Assembly: GCA_030698645.1 (NCBI GenBank)
Contig: JAUYMV010000608.1
Location: forward strand, 1 to 6,294
DNA length: 6,294 bases
Direction: 5' to 3'
Source of the DNA: Mesorhizobium sp.
GTDB lineage: Bacteria > Pseudomonadota > Alphaproteobacteria > Rhizobiales > Rhizobiaceae
Every line of letters starts with the position of its first letter. The stretch's first letter is position 1. The notes beneath the pieces are model-generated. The model was given only the letters and a program-made list of their open reading frames with translations. It was not told the DNA's origin and did no database searches. Both the position numbers and the translations under genes were made by a program. Of this stretch, positions 1 through 5,723 are shown in pieces.

Positions 1-870
1 GTCGTCGTGGGCTTTCACGTAGTCGATGAAGCGCTGCAGCGCGGCGGCGCGTCCGGGCCGGCCGACGAGGCGGCAATGCAGGCCGACGTTCAACATGCGG
101 GGGCGGCCGGCGCGGCCTTCCGAATAGAGCGTGTCGAACGAATCCTTCAGATAGGCGAAGAACTGGTCGCCAGAGTTGAAGCCCTGCGGCGTCGCGAAGC
201 GCATGTCGTTGGCGTCGAGCGTGTAGGGGATGACGAGTTGCGGCTGGATCGGGTTGCCGTGGCCGTCATGGTCGAGCCAGTAGGGCAGTTCGTCATCATA
301 GGTGTCGGAGATATAGTCAAATCCGCCCTCGGCGGCGGCGATGCGGACCGTGTTGATGGAGGTGCGGCCGACATAGAGGCCGGTCGGCCGCTCGCCAACC
401 ACCTCGGCGTGCAGGCGGATCGCTGCCTCCAGATCGCGGCGCTCGTCGGCTTCCTCGTGCGCGCGGTAGTCGATCCATTTCAGCCCATGCGAGGCGATTT
501 CCCACCCGGCCGCCTGCATGGCTGCGACCTGGTCGGGCGAACGCGCCAGTGCGTCGGCGACGCCGTAGACCGTGACCGGGATCCCTGCGCCCGTGAACAT
601 GCGGTGCAGCCGCCAGAAACCGGCGCGCGCGCCATACTCGTAGATCGACTCCATGTTCCAGTGGCGCATGCCCGGCCAGGGCGCCGCGCCGACGATTTCG
701 GAGAGGAACGCTTCCGATGCGGCGTCGCCGTGCAGGATGCTGTTTTCGGCGCCTTCCTCGTAGTTGACGACGAACTGGACGCAGAGATGCGCGCCGCCCG
801 GCCAGCGCGGATCCGGCAGGTTGGCGCCATAGCCGCGCATGTCGCGGGGATATCGCTTCGGATCTCTCAT
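1..870 (-). CDS. puuE: Allantoinase PuuE (polysaccharide-deacetylase family), C-terminus cut by window edge
   Basis: PuuE hydrolyses S-allantoin to allantoate in the ureide branch of purine degradation. It is a cytosolic enzyme recruited from the NodB-like polysaccharide deacetylase fold and reported to be metal independent. Reading the minus strand from ATG 870-868 gives 290 residues open to the window edge. Family hallmarks are YPRDMRGYG (residues 7-15), WPGGA (23-27), VQFVVNYEEGAENSILHGD (31-49), SEAFLSEI (52-59), EYGARAGFWRL (78-88), GWEIASHGLKWIDY (122-135), RPTGLYVGRTSINT (161-174), GFDYISDTYDDELPYW (183-198), DMRFATPQGFNSGDQF (222-237) and LHCRLVGRPGR (264-274). The family is about 300-310 residues, so only some 10-20 are missing. 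The start is set by the conserved N-terminus; no strong Shine-Dalgarno sequence precedes it. It is divergent from uraH. I see no frameshift or loss of a conserved block. Confidence 0.95.
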   Translation of the reverse strand, partial: MRDPKRYPRDMRGYGANLPDPRWPGGAHLCVQFVVNYEEGAENSILHGDAASEAFLSEIVGAAPWPGMRHWNMESIYEYGARAGFWRLHRMFTGAGIPVTVYGVADALARSPDQVAAMQAAGWEIASHGLKWIDYRAHEEADERRDLEAAIRLHAEVVGERPTGLYVGRTSINTVRIAAAEGGFDYISDTYDDELPYWLDHDGHGNPIQPQLVIPYTLDANDMRFATPQGFNSGDQFFAYLKDSFDTLYSEGRAGRPRMLNVGLHCRLVGRPGRAAALQRFIDYVKAHDD

Positions 871-1062
871 GGTCTGACCGGCATTCGCAAGGCGGCCTCG
901 CACCGCCCGACGGATGTTAGCAAAGGCATGTCCGCCGATTCCCCTCGAAAATTTTGAAAGTCTTTGTGTGGCCTTCGGCGACACCAAGGCTTATGCATTT
1001 CAGATTATTGCCGCACAATCTACAGGCACGCGGTTTGCGTGAGCAAGAACGAGGCAGGCTGA
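871..1062. promoter_or_regulatory. Divergent puuE/uraH intergenic region, presumed promoters
   Basis: This 192-base gap separates two genes transcribed away from each other, so both promoters should lie here. An AT-richer patch at about 946-1019 contrasts with the GC-rich surroundings. For puuE the best sigma70-like pair I find on the minus strand is TTGTGC (1018-1013) and CATAAG (995-990) with a 17-base spacer. It matches consensus at only 3/6 and 4/6 positions. For uraH no convincing -35/-10 pair stands out; GATTAT (1003-1008) could be a -10. No RNA gene or further ORF of note is visible. Promoter positions are inference only. Confidence 0.45.
1003..1020. promoter_or_regulatory. Candidate LysR-type regulator site (GATT-N10-AATC)
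   Basis: The segment has arms GATT (1003-1006) and AATC (1017-1020), and a nested ATTG-N5-CAAT (1007-1019). It contains the T-N11-A spacing typical of LysR-type operators. It lies midway in the divergent region and overlaps the possible puuE -35, a usual arrangement when one regulator controls two divergent catabolic genes. The arms are short, so chance is a real alternative and no regulator gene is visible in the window. Confidence 0.22.
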
Positions 1063-1428
1063 ATGGCGCAAGGCGGCGGCGGAAAGCTGACGACCCATGT
1101 CCTGGACACCGCGACGGGCAAGCCGGCGGCGGGGCTGACGATCTCCCTCTATCGCCATGACGGCGACCAGCGAACGCTCCTGAAGACGGTGGCGACGAAT
1201 GAGGATGGCCGCTGCGACGCGCCGCTCCTCGAAGGGGCGGCATTTGCGACCGGCGAATACGAACTGGTGTTTTCCGCCGGCGACTATCTGCGCGGCATGG
1301 GAGCCTCGCTGTCGAAGCCGCCTTTCCTCGACCTGATCCCGATCCGCTTCGGCATCGCGCAGCAGAGCCACTATCATGTGCCGCTGCTGCTCTCGCCCTA
1401 CGGCTACTCGACATATCGGGGGAGTTGA
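1063..1428 (+). CDS. uraH: 5-hydroxyisourate hydrolase (HIUase, transthyretin-like)
   Basis: UraH hydrolyses 5-hydroxyisourate, the product of urate oxidase, to OHCU. It works as a cytosolic homotetramer with the transthyretin fold. The 121-residue protein has the normal family length and no signal peptide. Visible signatures are [14 protein letters not shown] (9-22) carrying catalytic-site His12, GRCDAPLL (49-56) with Arg50, [13 protein letters not shown] (86-98), [19 protein letters not shown] (103-121) with His103/His105, and the diagnostic C-terminal YRGS tetrapeptide. That tetrapeptide separates HIUase from vertebrate transthyretin. The purine-rich GAGGCAGG at 1051-1058 is a Shine-Dalgarno sequence well placed for ATG 1063. 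It is divergent from puuE and is followed on the same strand by a palindromic repeat and xdhA, so it is probably the first gene of a uraH-xdhAB unit. Confidence 0.96.
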   Translation: MAQGGGGKLTTHVLDTATGKPAAGLTISLYRHDGDQRTLLKTVATNEDGRCDAPLLEGAAFATGEYELVFSAGDYLRGMGASLSKPPFLDLIPIRFGIAQQSHYHVPLLLSPYGYSTYRGS

Positions 1429-1429
1429 G

Positions 1430-1573
1430 ATGCGTAACTTCGAAAGCACCCCCTCATCGGTTCGCTTCGCGAGCCACCTCTCCCCCTGCCCGGGGGAGAG
1501 GAATCGCGCAATCGCCGCCGTCGTTCCTCTCCCCCACCATGTGGGGGAGAGGTGGCCGCGAAGCGGCCGGTGA
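1430..1573 (+). CDS. Possible 47-residue leader ORF running through the repeat
   Basis: An ATG lies two bases after the uraH stop and is preceded by a near-perfect Shine-Dalgarno sequence, GGGGGAG (1418-1424), five bases upstream. The ORF opens with MRNFES, runs through the whole palindromic repeat in a low-complexity reading, and stops at TGA 1571-1573. That stop is 11 bases before the proposed xdhA start and overlaps its Shine-Dalgarno sequence. I recognise no protein family. It may be the remains of an older start for the next gene, separated from its body by the repeat. Alternatively it may be a translated leader that couples uraH to xdhA. The ribosome-binding site is good; the peptide itself looks meaningless. 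Confidence 0.3.
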   Translation: MRNFESTPSSVRFASHLSPCPGERNRAIAAVVPLPHHVGERWPRSGR

Positions 1574-1578
1574 GGGGG
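1449..1578. repeat. RIME-like palindromic intergenic repeat
   Basis: This is a GC-rich element of about 130 bp bounded by the perfect inverted ends CCCCCTCA (1449-1456) and TGAGGGGG (1571-1578). Inside lie four hairpins. One is GGTTCGC/GCGAGCC (1459-1475). The next is a 10-bp perfect stem CCTCTCCCCC/GGGGGAGAGG with a 5-base loop (1477-1501). The third is a 12-bp perfect stem CCTCTCCCCCAC/GTGGGGGAGAGG with loop CAT (1526-1552). The last is GGCCGC/GCGGCC with a GAA loop (1554-1568). The two halves are also inverted copies of each other, so the whole can fold as one long rod or as a multi-arm structure. Flanks CGAAAGC (1441-1447) and GCTTTTCG (1578-1585) extend the inversion imperfectly. The style matches the short palindromic repeats (RIME-type) dispersed between genes in rhizobia; family membership is from memory, not from a search. 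Confidence 0.85.
1573..1578 (+). promoter_or_regulatory. Shine-Dalgarno of xdhA, inside the repeat's right arm
   Basis: AGGGGG lies six bases before GTG 1585, an ideal distance, and selects that start over in-frame GTG codons at 1552 and 1570. It is part of the terminal arm TGAGGGGG of the palindromic repeat. In RNA it can pair with CCCCCTCA at 1449-1456, so it may be hidden unless ribosomes or unfolding expose it. Confidence 0.6.
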
Positions 1579-1584
1579 CTTTTC

Positions 1585-3063
1585 GTGACTTTAGCAATCC
1601 GCTCCGAGGTCCGCTTCCTGCTGAACGGCGAACGCGTTGCGCTGTCCGACATCAGGCCGGACGAGATGCTGCTCGACTACCTGCGGCTGCGGCGCAATCT
1701 GCGCGGCTCCAAGGAGGGCTGCGCGGAGGGCGACTGCGGCGCCTGCACGGTGCTCGTCGGGCGGCTGTCCGATGGCGGGCTGGTCTATGAATCGGTCAAC
1801 GCCTGCATCCGCTTTCTCGGCTCGCTCGACGGCTGCCATCTGGTGACCATCGAGCACCTGCGCGGGACGGAGGGCGGGCTGCATCCCGTCCAGCAGGCGA
1901 TGGTCGATTTCCACGGCTCGCAATGCGGCTTCTGCACGCCGGGCTTCGTCATGTCGCTCTATGCGCTGTGGATGCGCGACGCCGATCCGTCCGAGGCCGC
2001 GATCGAAAAGGCGCTGCAGGGCAATCTCTGCCGCTGCACGGGCTATGACGCGATCGTCAAGGCCGCGGGGGCTATATCCTCCTATGGTCAATCAGCGAAC
2101 GATCCGCTTCGCGTCGAGCGCGCGGAGGTGACCGAGCGGCTGCGGACACTGCAAGACGGCGCGCGCGTCGAGATCGGCTCCGGCACGGCGCGGCTGATCC
2201 TGCCGGCCAGCGTCGACGACGTCGCCGACATCCTGCTGGCCGAACCGAAGGCGACGATCGTCGCGGGCGCGACCGATGTCGGGCTGTGGGTGACGAAGTT
2301 CATGCGCGATATCTCGCCGGTGGTGTTCATCGGGCATCTCAGCGAGTTGAAAGGTGTCACGCAGGCGGATGGCGTCCTGACCATCGGCGCGGGCGTCACC
2401 TACAGCGACGCGCAGGCGGCGCTTGCCGAAGCCATCCCGGCGTTCGGACCGCTCATCGACCGCATCGGCGGGGCGCAGGTGCGCAACATGGGGACCATCG
2501 GCGGCAACATCGCCAACGGCTCGCCGATCGGCGACACGCCGCCGCCGCTGATCGCGCTCGGCGCGACGCTGACGCTGCGCCGGGGCGCGGAAAGGCGGAC
2601 GATCCTGCTCGAGGACTACTTCATCGCTTATGGCAAGCAGGACCGGCGGCCGGGCGAATTCGTCGAGGCGGTGCATGTGCCGGTGCCTGCGAAGGGCGCG
2701 CATTTCGCCGTCCACAAGATCACCAAGCGGCGCGACGAGGACATCACGGCGGCGCTCGGCGCGTTCCACGTGGTGGTCGGAGCGGACGGAACCGTAACGT
2801 CCGCGACGATCGCCTATGGCGGCATGGCGGCGACGCCGAAGCGCGCGCGGGCCGTCGAGGCGGCGCTGGTCGGGCGGCCGTGGAGCATGGAGACGGTGGA
2901 AGCGGCCTTGCCCGCCTACCAGACGGATTTCACGCCGCTGAGCGACATGCGGGCGAGCGCGGAGTACCGGATGACGGTGGCGAAGAACCTGCTCCGGCGG
3001 TTCTATCTGGAGACCACGGGGACGAGGAAGCCGATCATGGTGACGCGGGAGCGGGCGGCGTGA
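1585..3063 (+). CDS. xdhA: Xanthine dehydrogenase small subunit (2x[2Fe-2S], FAD)
   Basis: XdhA carries the electron-transfer half of the XdhAB complex, which oxidises hypoxanthine and xanthine to urate with NAD+. Starting at GTG 1585 it has 492 residues, in the usual range for split bacterial XdhA. The N-terminal plant-type [2Fe-2S] site uses Cys46, Cys51, Cys54 (GCAEGDCGACTVL) and Cys74. The second [2Fe-2S] domain uses Cys114 and Cys117 (QCGFCTPGF) and Cys149 and Cys151 (NLCRCTGY). The FAD domain shows VAGATDVG (226-233) and IGGNIANGSPIGDTPP (305-320), followed by the CO-dehydrogenase-flavoprotein-like C-terminal domain to about residue 478. The start was chosen because homologous sequence begins at IRSEVRFLLNG (5-15) and AGGGGG is correctly spaced. 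Upstream in-frame GTGs fall inside the repeat. The stop overlaps the xdhB start by four bases. Confidence 0.96.
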   Translation: MTLAIRSEVRFLLNGERVALSDIRPDEMLLDYLRLRRNLRGSKEGCAEGDCGACTVLVGRLSDGGLVYESVNACIRFLGSLDGCHLVTIEHLRGTEGGLHPVQQAMVDFHGSQCGFCTPGFVMSLYALWMRDADPSEAAIEKALQGNLCRCTGYDAIVKAAGAISSYGQSANDPLRVERAEVTERLRTLQDGARVEIGSGTARLILPASVDDVADILLAEPKATIVAGATDVGLWVTKFMRDISPVVFIGHLSELKGVTQADGVLTIGAGVTYSDAQAALAEAIPAFGPLIDRIGGAQVRNMGTIGGNIANGSPIGDTPPPLIALGATLTLRRGAERRTILLEDYFIAYGKQDRRPGEFVEAVHVPVPAKGAHFAVHKITKRRDEDITAALGAFHVVVGADGTVTSATIAYGGMAATPKRARAVEAALVGRPWSMETVEAALPAYQTDFTPLSDMRASAEYRMTVAKNLLRRFYLETTGTRKPIMVTRERAA

Positions 3064-5411
3064 ACTCCCGTCCCACGCCCAATTTCAAGGCCGAGAAGAT
3101 CGTCGGCGGGGTGGCCACCGATCAGCGGCATGACTCCGCCCACAAGCATGTCACCGGAACGGCGATCTACATCGACGACATGCCGGAGCCGGCGGGGCTG
3201 CTGCATGGCTGCCTCGGCCTTTCGGCCGTGGCGCATGGTGACATCCTGTCGATGGACCTGTCGGCGGTGAGCGCGGCGCCCGGCGTCGTCGACGTGCTGA
3301 CCGGCGCGGACATGCCGGGCTCGAACGATATCTCGCCGACCGGCCGCCACGACGAGCCGGTGCTGGCGACGGGCAAGGTGCAGTTCCACGGCCAGCCGGT
3401 CTTCGCCGTCATTGCGGAGACGCGCGAGGCGGCGCGACGGGCCTGCCGGCTGGCGAAGATCAACTTTGCCGAGTTGCCGTTCGTCACCGATGTCGGCGAA
3501 ACGGACCGCTTCAACGGCAAGCTTGTCACGCCGCCGCTCACTCTGAAGCGCGGCGACGCGGCCGCCGCAATCGCCGCTGCCCCGCGGAGACTGTCCGGCC
3601 AGATGCGCATAGGCGGGCAGGACCATTTCTATCTCGAAGGGCAGATCGCGCTCGCTATTCCGGGCGAGGATTCCGACGTCACTGTCTATTCCTCGACGCA
3701 GCACCCGAGCGAGGTGCAGCACATGGTGGCGCATGTGCTGGGGGTGCCGAGCCATGCTGTAACGGTCGAGATCAGGCGCATGGGCGGCGGCTTCGGCGGC
3801 AAGGAGACGCAGGGCAACCAGTTTGCGGCGATCGCAGCGGTGGCCGCCAAGAAGCTCGGCCGCGCGGTGAAGATCCGGCCCGACCGCGACGACGACATGG
3901 TGGCGACCGGCAAGCGGCACGATTTCCTGGTCGACTACGAGGTCGGCTTCGATGACGACGGCAACATTCTCGGCGTCGATTTCCACTACGCGGCGCGCTG
4001 CGGGTTTTCCTCCGACCTTTCCGGGCCGGTGACCGACCGGGCGCTGTTCCACTGCGACAACGCCTATTTCTGGCCGGCGGTAAAGGCGGTGTCCGCGCCG
4101 CTCTACACCAACACGGTGTCGAATACGGCTTTCCGCGGTTTCGGTGGGCCGCAGGGCATGGTCGGCGCCGAACGCGTGATCGACGAGGTGGCGTTTGCGA
4201 CCGGCAAGGACCCGCTCGACATCCGCAAGATCAATTTCTACGGCACCACCGATCGGAACGTCACGCCGTATCACCAGACGGTCGAGGACAACATCGTCCA
4301 GCGCATCGTGTCCGAGCTGGAGGTGAGTTCGAATTACCACCGCCGGCGGCGCGAGATCGCGGCGTTCAACGCCAACAGCGACATCATCAAGCGGGGCATA
4401 GCGCTGACACCGGTCAAGTTCGGCATCTCGTTCACCGCGACGCATTTCAACCAGGCGGGCGCGCTGGTGCATGTCTACACCGACGGGTCGGTGCATCTGA
4501 ACCATGGCGGCACCGAGATGGGGCAGGGGCTCTACGTCAAGATCGCGCAGATCGTGGCGGAGGAGTTCCAGATCGACATCGAGCACGTGAAGATCACCGC
4601 GACGACCACGGGCAAGGTGCCGAACACCTCGGCGACGGCGGCCTCGTCCGGGGCCGACCTCAACGGCATGGCGGCGCAGGTGGCGGCGCGGCAGATCAAG
4701 GAGCGCCTCTGCGATTTCGCGGCCGAGAAATACGGCCTGCCGAAGGAGCAGATACTGTTCCTGCCCAACCGGGTGCGGGTCGGAAACCAGGAGATCCCCT
4801 TCGCCGATCTCGTCAAGCAGGCCTACATGGCGCGCGTGCAGCTCTCGGCGACCGGGTTCTACAAGACGCCCAAAGTGCGCTGGGACCGCGACAAGGGCGA
4901 GGGCCATCCCTTCTACTATTTCGCCTATGGCGCATCGTGCTCGGAAGTCTCGATCGACACGCTGACCGGCGAATACATGGTCGAGCGCACCGACATTTTG
5001 CACGAGACCGGCCGCTCGCTGAACCGGGCAATCGACCTCGGCCAGATCGAGGGCGGCTTCATCCAGGGCATGGGCTGGCTGACGACGGAGGAGCTCGTCT
5101 GGGATGACAAGGGCCGGCTGCGCACGCATGCGCCGTCGACCTACAAGATCCCGCTGGCCTCCGACCGGCCGAAGATCTTCAACGTGACGCTGGCCGACTG
5201 GCCGGAAAACCGTGAGGCCAGCGTGCACCGCTCCAAGGCGGTCGGCGAGCCGCCCTTCATGCTGGCGATGTCGGTGCTTCACGCGCTGTCTGATGCCGTG
5301 GCGAGCGTGGCGGAGCATCGGGTCTGCCCGCGGCTCGATGCGCCGGCGACGCCTGAGCGGGTGCTGATGGCGGTGGAGCGGATGCGCAAGGCGCGGTCGA
5401 CAGACGGGTGA
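3060..5411 (+). CDS. xdhB: Xanthine dehydrogenase large subunit (molybdopterin-binding)
   Basis: XdhB holds the molybdenum cofactor and the purine site of the XdhAB enzyme. It has 783 residues, close to the Rhodobacter capsulatus subunit. The start is GTG 3060 in a GTGA overlap with the xdhA stop; GGGAG (3047-3051) is the ribosome-binding site, and the coupling suits a 1:1 complex. The reading frame stays open far upstream through xdhA, but that part is shadow. Cofactor and substrate residues align with the bovine enzyme. Gln214 in SSTQ corresponds to Gln767, Glu249 in GGGFGGKE (242-249) to Glu802, and Arg327 in TDRALFH to Arg880. AFRGFGGPQ (357-365) and Phe458 in FGISFT supply the stacking phenylalanines, GGTEMGQGL (483-491) binds cofactor, and Glu730 in VGEPPFMLA is the catalytic glutamate. 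The Glu/Arg pair argues for true xanthine specificity rather than another hydroxylase of the family. Confidence 0.96.
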   Translation: MNSRPTPNFKAEKIVGGVATDQRHDSAHKHVTGTAIYIDDMPEPAGLLHGCLGLSAVAHGDILSMDLSAVSAAPGVVDVLTGADMPGSNDISPTGRHDEPVLATGKVQFHGQPVFAVIAETREAARRACRLAKINFAELPFVTDVGETDRFNGKLVTPPLTLKRGDAAAAIAAAPRRLSGQMRIGGQDHFYLEGQIALAIPGEDSDVTVYSSTQHPSEVQHMVAHVLGVPSHAVTVEIRRMGGGFGGKETQGNQFAAIAAVAAKKLGRAVKIRPDRDDDMVATGKRHDFLVDYEVGFDDDGNILGVDFHYAARCGFSSDLSGPVTDRALFHCDNAYFWPAVKAVSAPLYTNTVSNTAFRGFGGPQGMVGAERVIDEVAFATGKDPLDIRKINFYGTTDRNVTPYHQTVEDNIVQRIVSELEVSSNYHRRRREIAAFNANSDIIKRGIALTPVKFGISFTATHFNQAGALVHVYTDGSVHLNHGGTEMGQGLYVKIAQIVAEEFQIDIEHVKITATTTGKVPNTSATAASSGADLNGMAAQVAARQIKERLCDFAAEKYGLPKEQILFLPNRVRVGNQEIPFADLVKQAYMARVQLSATGFYKTPKVRWDRDKGEGHPFYYFAYGASCSEVSIDTLTGEYMVERTDILHETGRSLNRAIDLGQIEGGFIQGMGWLTTEELVWDDKGRLRTHAPSTYKIPLASDRPKIFNVTLADWPENREASVHRSKAVGEPPFMLAMSVLHALSDAVASVAEHRVCPRLDAPATPERVLMAVERMRKARSTDG

Positions 5412-5439
5412 TTGACGAGAGCTACAATGTAGCTACAAT
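5412..5439 (+). promoter_or_regulatory. Sigma70-type promoter of the toxin-antitoxin module
   Basis: TTGACG (5412-5417) begins directly after the xdhB stop codon. With a 16-base spacer it is followed by TACAAT (5434-5439), giving five of six matches at each element. Transcription would start near 5446, leaving a leader of about 18 bases. It implies that the module, and perhaps downstream xdhC, can be expressed independently of the xdhAB transcript. A second TACAAT at 5423-5428 is part of a direct repeat and is wrongly spaced for a -10. Confidence 0.65.
5420..5437. promoter_or_regulatory. Overlapping palindromes, likely antitoxin operator
   Basis: AGCTACA (5420-5426), a central A, and TGTAGCT (5428-5434) make a perfect 15-bp palindrome. 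The second half-site is shared with another perfect palindrome, TGTAGCTACA (5428-5437). AGCTACAATG also occurs twice as a direct repeat (5420-5429 and 5431-5440) with an 11-base period, about one helical turn. The block fills the -35/-10 spacer and enters the -10, where ribbon-helix-helix antitoxins typically bind to autorepress. Binding itself is inference. Confidence 0.6.
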
Positions 5440-5461
5440 GCCGCCTTCAATGGAGGCATTG
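5436..5461. repeat. Inverted repeat over the antitoxin ribosome-binding site
   Basis: CAATGCCGCC (5436-5445) and GGAGGCATTG (5452-5461) form 10-base arms with one mismatch around a TTCAAT loop. The right arm contains the Shine-Dalgarno GGAGG (5452-5456). The predicted transcription start near 5446 falls just after the left arm, so mRNA from the local promoter could not form this hairpin. Read-through mRNA from xdhB could. It may therefore be a second DNA operator, or a device that blocks antitoxin translation on read-through transcripts. Confidence 0.45.
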
Positions 5462-5463
5462 TG

Positions 5464-5721
5464 ATGGCTGCAGACAGCGTCGTTCGCGCACGGATCGACT
5501 CGCGCACCAAGGAGAAGGCAACGGTTGCCCTTGAAGCGATGGGTCTGTCGGTCTCCGACGCCATTCGTCTGCTGATGCTTCGCATCGCCCAGGAACAGCG
5601 GTTGCCCTTCGATGTGAAGGTCGGCAAGCCCGCGACGATCAAGGCGGTTAGGCAGCTCGCCGACGGCGATGGCAAGCGCTTCAAGGACGCTGACAGCCTA
5701 TTCGAGGACCTGGGTATCTGA
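5464..5721 (+). CDS. dinJ: RelB/DinJ-family antitoxin
   Basis: This is an 85-residue type II antitoxin that should neutralise the YafQ-like toxin encoded next to it and repress its own promoter. The N-terminal ribbon-helix-helix domain reads VRARIDSRTKEKA (7-19) for the DNA-contacting strand and first helix, then GLSVSDAIRLLMLRIAQEQ (27-45), followed by the typical LPFDV (47-51). The C-terminal tail, residues 58-85, ending SLFEDLGI, is the expected toxin-wrapping segment. ATG 5464 is preferred over GTG 5461 because GGAGG (5452-5456) is seven bases away from it and only four from the GTG. It sits between xdhB and xdhC, which are normally adjacent, and its base composition appears less GC-rich than that of xdhB. 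Both points suggest acquisition. RelB and DinJ cannot be told apart by sequence alone; the YafQ partner favours DinJ. Confidence 0.9.
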   Translation: MAADSVVRARIDSRTKEKATVALEAMGLSVSDAIRLLMLRIAQEQRLPFDVKVGKPATIKAVRQLADGDGKRFKDADSLFEDLGI

Positions 5722-5723
5722 AG

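Noticed and set aside
7..957. 316-residue plus-strand ORF opposite puuE
   Set aside because: It is the antisense shadow of puuE. The protein is Ala/Arg/Val-rich with no recognisable motif, while the minus strand reads a full-length PuuE.
917..1449. Minus-strand ORFs at 917-1414 and 1000-1449
   Set aside because: Both are Arg/Ser/Ala-rich shadows of uraH and the divergent region, with no motif or plausible ribosome-binding site.
1449..1578. The hairpin array as a CRISPR array or a small RNA gene
   Set aside because: The repeated units are inverted halves of one palindromic element, not spaced direct repeats with unique spacers. No promoter is visible, and part of the element is used as the xdhA ribosome-binding site.
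1552..1584. Earlier xdhA starts at GTG 1552 or GTG 1570
   Set aside because: The added residues are encoded by the palindromic repeat, and neither codon has a properly spaced Shine-Dalgarno sequence. GTG 1585 has AGGGGG six bases upstream and fits the family N-terminus.
2286..3059. Extension of the xdhB frame upstream through xdhA (258 codons)
   Set aside because: This part is an Arg/Gly/Ala/His-rich out-of-frame reading of xdhA. XdhB homology begins just after GTG 3060, which has a Shine-Dalgarno sequence and overlaps the xdhA stop.
3003..5318. 771-residue minus-strand ORF opposite xdhB
   Set aside because: Long open antisense frames are common opposite GC-rich genes. Its translation is Arg/His/Asp/Val-rich without family motifs, whereas the plus strand carries all XdhB active-site residues.
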